From Apostichopus japonicus (lineage: Eukaryota > Echinodermata > Holothuroidea > Aspidochirotida > Stichopodidae): 64,000 nt of DNA. The first letter of the stretch is position 1. Every line of letters starts with the position of its first letter. Both the position numbers and the translations under genes were made by a program. Positions 25,206 through 37,500 of the stretch are shown here, piece by piece. The notes under the pieces were generated by a model. That model saw only the letters and a list, made by a program, of their open reading frames with translations, ran no database searches and was not told the DNA's origin. The DNA is taken from positions 21,538,577-21,602,576 of the forward strand of contig NC_092582.1 in the NCBI RefSeq assembly GCF_037975245.1, written 5' to 3'.

Positions 25206-25475
25206 GCAATAATGAATCTTACATTTCATCTGAATTTCGTCACGTAAGTTTACTCAACACTTGTATTTAATTGACAGTCCTATCAGTTTTGGTAGTCTGT
25301 CCTTTTCTAGTAATATGAAACTCTCATTTCCCCTGAGACCTATCCCCCCCCCCCCCCGGAAGTTGGCATCACGAAGCCCCGGAATCTTAAATTTCATTCT
25401 GAATTTCGTCACGTAAGTTTACTCAACACTAACCCCCCCTGGAAGTTGGCATCAAGAAGCCCCGGCCATTTGGTG
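25206..25475 (+). repeat. Local direct duplications
   Basis: AATTTCGTCACGTAAG with its flanks occurs at about 25236 and 25401, and GGAAGTTGGCATCA-GAAGCCCCGG at about 25359 and 25441, interleaved as a diverged tandem duplication around a poly-C run. No gene is visible. Confidence 0.65.
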
Positions 25476-26176
25476 TGTATAGAATCATTAACTCAAATCT
25501 TCTTCCTGGAGACGTGACATCTACTATTACGTGGTAATAGCCACCTGTTGGTTTATTAATATTAGTATCAGGTGACTGCCAAATAACAATAACATCACAT
25601 ACACAATCTAGCTATTTATACTTCATTGTTATTCAGTAGGTTAACCTAATTATTCAGTAGGTTAACCTAACAATAGTGCCAAATTTGTGTTGGCCAGCTG
25701 TTATCATTGTGTACACCTGGTTACCCTGGGGAGTTTCCCTGCTTAGCTGTGAACGTGATGAGGTTCGATCACGAATGAGAGTTTTGTGATATCCTCTCTG
25801 GGTACTAATTACTCATCATAGATCAGGCATGCGTGTGAAAACTGTCTAAAATTGATGCATTTTACAACCCTACTGAGGAATAAGACACCCCTAAATATTA
25901 TGGTAAGAGATATGTAGCCACGTTGCAAAGGAATGCTCAATAAGGAGAGTGAAAAATCTGGATTAATATGGAGACTATCGATACTGCAAGATATCAGAAA
26001 AATATTTGTAATGTTTGTCCTCTGTGAGGAAACCTGTGTTGGATGAGAGAAGGGAATAGGACTCGAGAAAAGGGAGGGTCTTGATAGCAAAACTATGTTT
26101 GCCCCTTTAAAAAGAGATGTATGTTAAAAATAGAAAATATTTGTCATAATTTCATTCATTTATGGGAGTATGAATG

Positions 26177-26561
26177 CAGTGGCGGAGCGTCCATACAGTC
26201 AGGGGGGGGGGGGCGGATGCCCCCCAACGGACTCAAATGGACTGCTGGCGCCCTTTCAGCTCTTTACCACTTTTTACTTATTCTAGATTATTGACTTTTT
26301 TTATTATGCTTTCATCTACCTATTGACATTTGTCACATTTTTTTGGTGTAATTTGGCTATGACACCTATTTATTCTTTGTTTATCTGCAATTTAGCCAGG
26401 CCCGGAAAGGGTCATTTTCCGGCGATCTAGGGAGTATCTTTACTCAAAAATTACGGAACACTTCGCGCCAACCCGTGGTGGCGCTCCGCTAAGATAGTGT
26501 CGGAAGCGCCCCTACAGATCATTCTCGACCCTCCTGACCAATACCCCTAGCTCTGCCACTG
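26177..26561 (+). mobile_element. hAT MITE, 385 bp, perfect 8-bp target duplication
   Basis: The termini are CAGTGGCGGAGCGTCC and, on the complement of the right end, CAGTGGCAGAGCTAGG. The target duplication TATGAATG is exact at 26169-26176 and 26562-26569. The interior includes CCCGGAAAGGGTCATTTTCC and GGTGGCGCTCCGCT. The element at 26978-27634 is the same family in the opposite orientation. Confidence 0.9.
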
Positions 26562-26977
26562 TATGAATGGATAGAATAAAAGTAGAAGGTTAAGTAGAGA
26601 GAAAGGACAGTGAGAGTTGGATATATATTGACTCATATGAAAAGTAAAGTTAAGTTTGTCAATATTTTATTGTGGCACGAAGTATGCACATGTTACACTG
26701 AGTGGTTTTACTTAGAATTCTTGTTTAAGGGGCTGTTAATCTCCTTTACCAATCTACTGGTTAAGTTGTGCTCCAGCTTGTATTCCCTTTTCTCTGTGAT
26801 GACGTCTTGCTAAAGAAAATTATGACTAAAGCTTTTGTTTTTACACCAAATGTGAGAAATCCAGGAAGATATCCTAAATATGACTTGTTAAAACTTCAGC
26901 TTGGGGGTCTTTAGTTTTGCAATCCTATTTTGGAGTGATGCTCCAGTAGGTGTGGCTAAATTTATAGGCTTGTTGAA

Positions 26978-27634
26978 CAGTGGCGGAGCTAGGGGTATTG
27001 GTCAGGGGGGGGGGGGAGAATGTTCTGTAGGGGCCAGGCGCGTAGCCAGATATTTGCCAAGGGAGGGGCGAAACTGTAGATTCGGCATTGCAAACTATCT
27101 AAGCGTAGGGTCACCATGGTTGGCGCGAAGCGTACAAGAAAATTTTGGCTGAAAATGCCTCCCAGATTGCTGGAAATGGCACTTCCCAGGCCTTGTTAGT
27201 TGCATCTTAGCATTTTCTCCTTTGAAAATACTAGCGATATCATAAAAACATTAAAAAAAATATGCTCAAGGGGGGGCGTCTGCCCCTTTGCCCCCCCCTT
27301 GGCTATGCGCCTGGTAGGGGTGCATTCGACACTATCTAAGCGGAGCGCCACCACAGGTTGGCGCGGAGCGTAGAGAAATGTTTTGAGTAATGATACTCCC
27401 TAGATCGCCGGAAATGACCCTTTCCGGGCCTTGCTAATTTTCAGACAAACAAAGAATAAATAGGTGTCATCGCCATTTTGTCAGAAAATTACACCAACAA
27501 AATGTGACAAATGTCAATAGTAGATGAGAGCGTAATAAAAAAGTCAATAATCGCGAATAAGTAAAAAGCTGAAAAGGGCGCCAGCAGTCCATTTGATGCC
27601 CCCCCTCCCTGACAATATGGACGCTCTGCCACTG
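26978..27634 (-). mobile_element. hAT MITE, inverted relative to 26177-26561, interrupted by a nested MITE
   Basis: The ends CAGTGGCGGAGCTAGG and (complement of the right end) CAGTGGCAGAGCGTCC match the previous element in reverse. Flanks TTGTTGAA (26970-26977) and TTGTCGAA (27635-27642) give an 8-bp duplication with one mismatch. Without the nested insertion and its duplicated 8 bp, the length is about 370 bp, close to the 385-bp relative. Confidence 0.88.
27035..27313 (+). mobile_element. Nested hAT-like MITE, 279 bp
   Basis: The termini are CAGGCGCGTAGCCA and, on the complement of the right end, CAGGCGCATAGCCAAGG. Flanks GTAGGGGC (27027-27034) and GTAGGGGT (27314-27321) form an 8-bp duplication with one mismatch. 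It lies wholly inside the MITE at 26978-27634, so it inserted later. Confidence 0.85.
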
Positions 27635-27983
27635 TTGTCGAACAAACACAAGCGGCTGTTCTAAGTTAAAAACTAATCACTTTTGATGATTAAAATTGGC
27701 TTATGTATTTGTTGTAATATACTTACATATTTTATCCATATTTAATAGAAATACCTTCAGTATTCTGTATTTAATTTGCATAAGAAGATGGTGCTGACAA
27801 TTTTATAGCTAAAGTATATTTTGAGGAGACAGCTTTTTGCTGACACAACAGATCCAAGTTTAATCAGACATGACCTGGGATTGTTTACTGCCAGTTTAGT
27901 GTCAGGCATCAGATGACAGGACAGACATTGTCAGCTGTTGAAGAATTTGTTGAAGAGACTTGAGGTTTGCTGACTTTACTTAG

Positions 27984-28086
27984 TATATATAAACTGGTAA
28001 TATCAGATTTGGGTTCTATTGTTTTCTTCTCACCGACTGGCAAACTGTATCCTGGAACAACCCGCACTTCAATATACTGTTGAAAG
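27984..28086 (+). promoter_or_regulatory. Possible TATA box and untranslated first exon of the P450 gene
   Basis: TATATATAAA at 27984-27993 is followed about 90 bp later by GAAAG/GTAAGT, a strong donor at 28086/28087. No long frame covers the interval, so if real this would be a 5' UTR exon spliced toward 28870. This is positional inference only. It does not supply the missing P450 N-terminus. Confidence 0.25.
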
Positions 28087-28869
28087 GTAAGTTGATTTAT
28101 CAATTGTGCAAAAGTTCTTCTCTTTAAAGCCTAAAAGCTGTTGTCATGAGCTTAGATGGCACTGACATATTTGATATAACAAAGTCTTGATTTGAGTGAC
28201 AAATGTCTTCTTAATTTTGGCCTTTTCTTGAATTTATGTGTGTTTAAAAGATTTACAAAAATCAAGAAGAAAGAATAACAGCAAAAGATTATGGAAGGAA
28301 CCTCAAATAAAATGTAAAAAACATTTGCCAGGAATTTCTATGCATACTAAAGTACTTATCATTGGAAAATTAAGTCGACCAGAATAGAGCTATCGTGTGT
28401 GTATTCAAAAGCTTTACTGTTTGTTGCATATGCTGAAGGCTACTCAATACCTTTCATGGAGGGATCGAGGAAAGGGGGCAGATGGGTCCACATCCTGTTA
28501 TAAATTGTCTTGAATACACTAAAAATTAGCTAAACATTGTGGAAAAATATAGCATTGCAAGCATACCTTACTTTTTATGCTATCTTAAGAATTGCTTAGT
28601 TGCTGGTGCTTCCAGTAGCTACCAATAGTTGTCTCATAGTCTGCCAAGAAATCCTGGATCTGGTTACAGCCTTAATGTTGCTTTAGTTCAAAGAATACAA
28701 GGGGAAAAAAGACAAGACTAAAAAAACACACATAAAAAAACAACACTTTAATATATGGTATTTATTATTGTTTATTATTAAATTATATTATTGAAGCAGT
28801 AATTTATACAGTGATACAGGACTAATATTAAAGTCAGTCGGTTATTTTCAATATTTTTTCCTGAAACAG

Positions 28870-31800
28870 AATTTTCATCTGATCCTCCACATATCGTCTT
28901 CCTGAAACTGGGTCGAAGATATGGAGATATCTTCTCAATCAAAATTGGTCAGAGGTGGACGGTAGTCTTGAACAGTGTCAGGGCTACAAGACAAGCTCTT
29001 CTGAAACAACCAATTACATTTGCAGGCCGACCTGATCTTTCTTCATGTGAGTGAGATGTTTTGTATTTAAAAGGAAGAAACATGCCCAAAGGTATTGATT
29101 TAGGTTGCTAGGTATGAAGTAAGGCACAGGGGAAGGGGTGGTATCCTTGCTCCACGATGGCAGTTAACATCAACAACTTTTACCCTCAAAAGGAGAGTAG
29201 GCAGGGCTCAAGAAAAGCCTTGCCAAAAATTCTGCAATATACATTTCATTGGAATTCTCAAGTTGCAGGTAACCTCTGGAGTGGTGGGCTGTAAGATATC
29301 AGAAAAGCTACCCATTATTAATCGTTGAAGCATCTGGGGCACATGAAGGGTAATTATGTTATCCAAAGATTAATATTAATTTTGGATATCTGTTTGTTTC
29401 TTCTTAATTGTGCCTTTCAATTTGTATTTCTACCTAAAGTTGAAGGTTTTATAGTTTTGTATGAGGCTAATGCCCCCTCACACAACTTTACAACTTATCC
29501 CCTGATCATTGGTGAACTTGTCACACCTGCATACCAAAGTGTGCACAATTCAAACAACCCCTCCTGGGGCACTACAGTGCACCACAACTACGTGTTCCCT
29601 GGGGGACTTCCAACAGGGTGCAGCCACAAACCAGGCGCACACAACTATATTAGGCGCACGCAACTATATTTACAAGTTTCCTCGCAAATCCCCTTTTATA
29701 CACCGGGGTGAAGAGAGGCAATAGATATAAAGTGCCTTGCCAAAGGACACAGCGTAATGATCTGGCTAGGACTCGAACCAGCAAACCTTACACCACAAGT
29801 CCACTGCTTTAACCACTTGACCACAATGCTCTACTGGTTCTTTGACTGAAAAAAAATCTGCACAATTAGTGCTCTTTGGAAGTGGAAATTAGTGCTACTA
29901 TGTTCTTCACACAAACATTTAATTTACCATTCCTTATTATGTTTGGAAATAACTTGGAGATTCAAACTAACCAGCAAAGTACTATTGAAAACTTCTAGCA
30001 ATTTTGAACAATGGTAAAATTTGGGATTAATACGAAAAATGAAAACCCTGCCTCATCTACTGATGATGAACAGTCCTACCTCCTTAACCCTACAGTACCT
30101 CATCTACTGATTGTGGGCAGTCCTACCTCCTCCTTAACCCTACCACATCTACTGATGGTGAATAGACCTACCTCCCACTTAACCCTACTTCATTTACTGA
30201 TGGTGAATAGACCTACCTCCCATTAAACCCCACTTCATCTACTGATTGTGGACAGTCCTACCTCCCACTTAACCCTACCTCATCTACTGATGGTGGAAAG
30301 TCCTACCTCCCACTTAACCCTACCTCATCTACTGATGGTGAATAGACCTACCTCCCACTTAACCCTACTTCATCTACTGATTGTGGACAGTCCTACCTCC
30401 TCCGTAACCCTACCTCATCTACTGATGGTGAATAGACCTACCTCCCACTTAACCCTACTTCATCTACTGATTGTGGACAGTCCTACCTCCTCCTTAACCC
30501 TTCCTCATCTACTGATGGTGAATAGACCTACCTCCCACTTAACCCTACTTCATCTACTGATTGTGGACAGTCCTACCTCCTCCTTAACCCTTCCTCATCT
30601 ACTGATGGTGAATAGACCTACCTCCCACTTAACCCTACTTCATCTACTGATTGTGGACAGTCCTACCTAATCCTTAACCCTTCCTCATCTGCTGATGGTG
30701 AATAGACCTACCTCCCACTTAACACTACTTCATCTACTGATTGTGGGCAGTCCTACCTCCTCCTTAACCCTACCACATCTACTGATGGTGAATAGACCTA
30801 CCTCCCACTTAACCCTACTTCATTTACTGATGGTGAATAGACCTACCTCCCATTAAACCCCACTTCATCTACTGATTGTGGACAGTCCTACCTCCCACTT
30901 AACCCTACCTCATCTACTGATGGTGGAAAGTCCTACCTCCCACTTAACCCTACCTCATCTACTGATGGTGAATAGACCTACCTCCCACTTAACCCTACTT
31001 CATCTACTGATTGTGGACAGTCCTACCTCCTCCGTAACCCTACCTCATCTACTGATGGTGAATAGACCTACCTCCCACTTAACCCTACTTCATCTACTGA
31101 TTGTGGACAGTCCTACCTCCTCCTTAACCCTTCCTCATCTACTGATGGTGAATAGACCTACCTCCCACTTAACCCTACTTCATCTACTGATTGTGGACAG
31201 TCCTACCTCCTCCTTAACCCTTCCTCATCTACTGATGGTGAATAGACCTACCTCCCACTTAACACTACTTCATCTACTGATTGTGGACAGTCCTACCTCC
31301 TCCTTAACCCTACCTCATCTACTGATGGTGAATAGACCTACCTCCCACTTAACCCTACTTCATCTACTGATTGTGGACAGTCCTACTTCCTCCTTAACCC
31401 TACCTCATCTACTGATGGTGGAAAGTCCTACCTCCCACTTAACCCTACCACATCTACTGATGGTGAATAGACCTACCTCCCACTTAACCCTACTTCATCT
31501 ACTGATTGTGGACAGTCCTACCTCCTCCGTAACCCTACCTCATCTACTGATGGTGAATAGACCTACCTCCCACTTAACCCTACTTCATCTACTGATTGTG
31601 GACAGTCCTACCTCCTCCTTAACCCTTCCTCATCTGCTGATGGTGAATAGACCTCCCATTAAACCCCACTTCATCTACTGATTGTGGACAGTTTTACCTC
31701 CTCCTTAACCCTTCCTCATCTACTGATGGTGAATAGACCTACCTCCCACTTAACCCTACTTCATCTACTGATTGTGGACAGTCCTACTTCCTCCTTAACT

Positions 31801-34351
31801 CTACCTCATCTACTGTTGTGTCTTGTTTACTTGCAGTTGAGCTTCTCTCTGGAGGAGGAAAGAGTATTGCTCTTTCTGATTATTCTGTTACTTGGGCCCA
31901 GAATAGGAAGCTTCTGCATACATCTCTTAGGTAATTAGTCATTCTACTTATTAATTCTGAATAACCTCTTTGTAGCTACATTTTGTTTAATAAGTGCACT
32001 TGACTGATGTCACAGTTTTGTTGTAAAATGCAAGTTTAGTCTAATTTCTGTACTTTTATTTTCTTCTAATTTGCATAACAGTCTACCTCAGTATAATCTG
32101 GCCAAAAATAAATCTTTCCCCAGTAAATTTCAGATGGTATCAACTTTATTTAAATGCACTCCATAACCTATACCCATACGTATGTCTTTTTTTGCCAATA
32201 TTTGTATAGAATATAACTGTTATGAACAAAATTATGCAGCAGAGTGAATATCAATTCTCTTCTAAATGCCTTCTTTTAATCCCTTCCTTTAATTTGTTCA
32301 ACACCAAACATTTCTACTCCCTTGCCTATACACATACTTATTAATACTGCAATTCTTGACAGTCTGAATGTAACCAATCCTGCAATTTCATCACTATTTG
32401 AAAAATCATGAAGGTTTAACATTCATTTTTACAGGAACTTAATCACTGGTGATAAAAAAAGGTTTGAAAGTTTCATCCTTGGGTTTACTCCAGAACTATC
32501 ATCAGTCCTTGATGAAACCAAGGGAGAGCCATTTGATCCTAAAGAACTAATATGTCAGCTGGTCTACAGTACACTAGGAAAATTATGTTTTGGAGTAAGG
32601 TAAGCATAGGGTTTGTATAATACTTAAATGTTTAATATGTTAATTAGTATACCATATATTTTTGTTTGGAGTAAGGTAAGCACAGGGCCACTATTACTCA
32701 AATTAATATGTTTAATATGTCTGCTAATTAAAGTATGCTTTGGAGTAAGGGTAAGCATGAGGCCACTATGACATTTAAGTGGTTATTGTGTCAGCTAGTC
32801 TTCAGTACAGAAGGAAGAGAATGCTTTGGAGTAAGAGTAAGTATGAGGCCACTATAACATTTAAGTGGTTATTGTGTCAGCTAGTCTTCAGTACAGTATG
32901 CTTTGGAGTAAGGGTAAATATGAGGCCACTATAACATTTAAGTGGTTATTGTGTCAGCTAGTCTTCAGTACAGAAGGAAGAGTATGATTTGGAGTAAGGG
33001 TAAGTGTGAGGCCATTATAACATTTAAGTGGTTATTGTGTCAGCTAGTCTTCAGTACAGTAGGTAGAGTATGCTTTGGAGTAAGGGTAAGTATGAGGCCA
33101 CTATAACATTTAAGTGGTTATTGTGTCAGCTAGTCTTCAGTACAGTAGGAAGAGTATGCTTTGGAGTAAGGGTAAGTATGAGGCCACTATAACATTTAAG
33201 TGGTTATTGTGTCAGCTAGTCTTCAGTACAGTAGGAAGAGTATGCTTTGGAGTAAGGGTAAAATATGAGGCCACTATAACATTTAAGTGGTTATTGTGTC
33301 AGCTAGTCTTCAGTACAGTAGGAAGAGTATGCTTTGGAGTAAGGGTAAAATATGAGGCCACTATAACATTTAAGTGGTTATTGTGTCAGCTAGTCTTCAG
33401 TACAGTAGGAAGAGTATGCTTTGGAGTAAGGGTAAGTATGAGGCCACTATAACATTTAAGTGGTTATTGTGTCAGCTAGTCTTCAGTACAGTAGGAAGAG
33501 TAAGGTCTGGAGTAAGGGTAAGTATGAGGCCACTATAACATTTAAGTGGTTATTGTGTCAGCTAGTCTTCAGTACAGTAGGAAGAGTATGCTTTGGAGTA
33601 AGGGTAAGTATGAGGCCACTATAACATTTAATTGGTTATTGTGTCAGCTAGTCTTCAGTACGGTAGGAAAATTATGCTTTGGAGTCAGATAAGTATAGAG
33701 ACATATTCACCCTTGAATATTGTGCATTGGAATGTTTATTTATATTAAAGTGTAAGAAGCATTGCCTGGACAATGAGTATTTATTGTAGACCACTGCACT
33801 GGTAAGAAATAGAGGAAAAAAAGAGAGGTGAAACTTGTACAAAAATGTAACTTGCAACCTACAGTTGAAGAGATTATGAGTACCTCATGTAATTGGCAAT
33901 GATTGCTCACCCTGCCCCCCCTCCCCCATGGAACTATTTAAGCCAAGTTTATATGAAAAGGTTGAAATTGTGAACATGTTTAGAGGATGGTTATGTCAAT
34001 TTAGTCCTCTTATACTACCAAGCAAGTATTAATAATACCCTGCCCCCCTCCTCCACCCTTAAAGATGATAAAACAATTTTAGTATTGGTTTTCCTATTTG
34101 ATTTAGTTATGCTTTTAATGATCCCAAACTGGTGGAGACAATGAAAGGAGGACAGGCGTTTCTTGCTCTGGTAGGCAACGGTCTCCCTACCGACTTCTTC
34201 CCAAGTTTCTCCTGGATTCCATTCGAGAGAGTCAACAGCTTACTCAGTTTTTGCGACAAGAACTTTACAAGAGTTAGAAAAGCCATTGATGTGCATCGTC
34301 AGACATCGATACCAGGTAATAGGAAATAATAATAATAATAATAAAATATAT

Positions 34352-34392
<41 letters not shown>

Positions 34393-34394
34393 CA

Positions 34395-34469
<75 letters not shown>

Positions 34470-34478
34470 CATATATAT

Positions 34479-34539
<61 letters not shown>

Positions 34540-37500
34540 ATATAATATATATATAAAATATATAAAATAATATATATGTCTGCTGTACTGAATATTTAAT
34601 GGTATTGTTACAAATATATCAGATTAATTCCAAATAATGGATGTCTGCTACAGACCTTCCATCAGTGTTCTATCTCACAAATAGGAGGAAAAGATTTGGA
34701 GAATTGGACAAAATCCAACGTACAAATTAATAGCTATATCAAACAATAAAATACTGTATAGAAACATTGAAGAATAACATATATTGCCTCTTCAATAATA
34801 AAGGGTATACACATTCATTCTTGCACTGCTATTAACACTGCAGGACACAATGGGCCTATATTAGGCATTTGTTTGCTGCAAAAAGTGGTAGATTTGCTCA
34901 ACATTCCTAAGGCAGTTAAACAAGAGAGTCACAGCTATTTCTCATTGTAATTTAGAAACAACACTAGAAATCAAATTTATGCATGGGAGATAAGAAGATG
35001 AAATTGGGAGAGCTCGAGACTTGCCTTAAAAACTGAGAGACTCCCAGGTTAACCAGGAGAGTCGAAGATTTACTGGGAGATTTGGCATGTCTGCTGCTAA
35101 ATATTAATACTTAATGTTACCAATAAATACTACATGGTGATAACAGGTGGTTAAGGCTATGTATTGAGTACATAGTTAATGATACAAGTATCATTTACTA
35201 ATGCGATATCAGACTTTCTTTTATGATACTGACCACAGTTTATACATCCGTTTCTATTTGTTTTATTGCCAATTTAACTGAAAAATTCTACATTTTGCAG
35301 GCAAAGTAAGAGATTTCATTGATGTTATGTTGGAAGCTCAGGCAGATACAAAAGAGACTGGTGTGGAATCTATATCTGATGATTTCATAGCAACAGCAGT
35401 TACTGACATTCATGGAGGTTAGTTGACGAAAAAGGAAAATATGAATGGCACCTTATTTGAAGAAATACCTGATGCATCATTAATGTGTTGAAGATGGAGA
35501 TCAAACAGGATTATAAGAGAAATAAGGTAGAAATTGCAAAAGGACTTGAATATCTTCAAGTTTAAAAGGAACTGATTGCATTTTTGGCACTACCAAACTG
35601 TCACCAGTTTTACAAATCATTCGAAGTTTCACCCAAGATGCGAATGCAATTATATGATGGTTAAATTTAAATTTTGTTCATAATGTGAATAAAACTAGTC
35701 CAGCTACTATACAGAGTCATATAGTATTACACAAACTACAGGTCTTTCAGAGCTGCGTGTCTCAGTGAGAAAACAGGTGATCATGATACTTGCGTGTTGT
35801 TTCTAGTAGTTATGGACCTTGCCCTAATAGGCCTATATAGTAGTTCTTTGCAGTTACAATGGTTGATTTTGCGGTGTGTTTCATGCCTTTTTCTGCAGGT
35901 GGTACTGACACTACTATTGTAACTCTCTACTGGACCTTAGCATTAATGGTCGAGTTTCCTCATGTTCAAGACAAAATTGCAGAACTGGCCGATGAGGTCA
36001 TCGGGCGGGAACGCCTACCGACATTGGCTGACCGAGATCGATTAGCATACGTTGTTGCTACAGTGCATGAAGTACTGAGGTATAGCACTAAATTACCTCT
36101 GTGTGTACCTCATTCTACAACCAAGGATACAACATTAGGTAAGTTGTAATCAAGTCCTAAGTGTTTTTTTACTTACTTTTACCTCTTGTTCCTTTGACTA
36201 CCAGATGACACTGACTACTGTAGTCTACCTATTACTACTACTGGAGTACATTTGTTGACTGCTAGAGCACTGATATTTATACTATAGTGTTACGTAATGA
36301 ACAGTATGTAGTACACTTATTGAATACTAGATATACAACGACTAAGAGAGTACATCTGTTAACTACTTTATTCCATCTGTTAAATTCCTACTGACAACCA
36401 GGGTACATATGTAAACTACTAGATGAAACCTATAGATACTGCAGTACACCTATTGATTACTAGATTATACCTATGGAATACTAGATTACACCCATTGACT
36501 ACTTAATGCACCTATTGTCTACTACCCTTTTGTTGTTGAAAATGGGCAAAATTTGTAATAACAAACTGACTTGTTATTGAAAAGAAGAAAGGGTGTCCCT
36601 TAAAAATGTTTCAGATACTTTATTGCACAGAGGGTTCATATTGTTTGAATGTTTTGATGTAACTTTGTTGTGTTCCCTCAAATATCAAAACCACTTCTCC
36701 CACTGCCCTTTGAACTTTGTGCTTCAATCCCCCTCCCCCACCAATTTCAACCCTCTCCTTTGTAAGTCTGCATGAGTTTGTCAACTCTTTTGAGTGAGTC
36801 AGAAAGACATGTTCCTGTATTCCGGTTAATATTTGAGGTCGGTTGATGAGAAAGCCTGTCCATCAACCTATTTATGTGGTGGAAACATGCAAGTTTTGTT
36901 GTGTTTACTTTCAGATGGTTACTTCATTCCAAAGGATACCATGGTCATGATTAATATCTGGGCCATGCACAGAGATGAAAAGTATTGGAAAGATCCCTAC
37001 AACTTTAAACCAGGTGAGAGTTCCAACTTCAACTAGTTACCAATTGTCTACAATACTTCCATGTAGGAGGGTTTCTGTGGTCAAGAATTCATAGTTGTAT
37101 TATATTACAACATTATTCATCCTTCAGTCATAAATGTCATCAGTTAAAGTGTTTGCATTTTGTGTGTTGGAGAAAACTAGCTGACAGGATAGAAGACATG
37201 TTAGCCATTCCTGGCACTGTACAATGGCCACAGAGAAGACTTAACCACCAGATGCTGGCCAATGAGTCATAACTTCTTCATTCATTGAGGATTTGATATT
37301 CAATTTCCCACCCTTCTCTCAGAGGGGATAACATGCGCTGAAGTTACCGTACCAACCGGTCCAATTTATCATTGTAATGATATTTATGTAAAAACCCAAT
37401 CAGTCTTGCTAAGATGTCTAGAAAGCTGTTTCAATGTGTCCTTTTGGTCTAGAGAACACAGATTAATGTCAGTGCTGTACGGTGACTATTTTTCAGCCTT

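Noticed and set aside
29325-29711. 128-codon frame with a hydrophobic start after the first P450 exon, considered as a P450 N-terminus
   Set aside because: It lies downstream of exon 28870-29046 and its second half is reverse-oriented SINE sequence.
30248-31681. Long open frames (up to 267 codons) of 15-residue repeats
   Set aside because: They arise because the 45-bp minisatellite unit is divisible by three; they lie inside a P450 intron, with no start context and no splice links.
30048-31815. Interstitial telomere-like repeat (TTAACCCTA in each monomer)
   Set aside because: Only one telomere-like word occurs per 45 bp and it is not in a pure 6-bp tandem; the similarity is probably chance.
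33114-33452. 112-codon repetitive frame in the P450 intron
   Set aside because: It is the reading of the exon-derived 86-bp array; the intron portion interrupts the P450 protein and no acceptor precedes it convincingly.
34286-34570. Tyr/Ile-rich frames on both strands
   Set aside because: They are translations of a (TA)n microsatellite.
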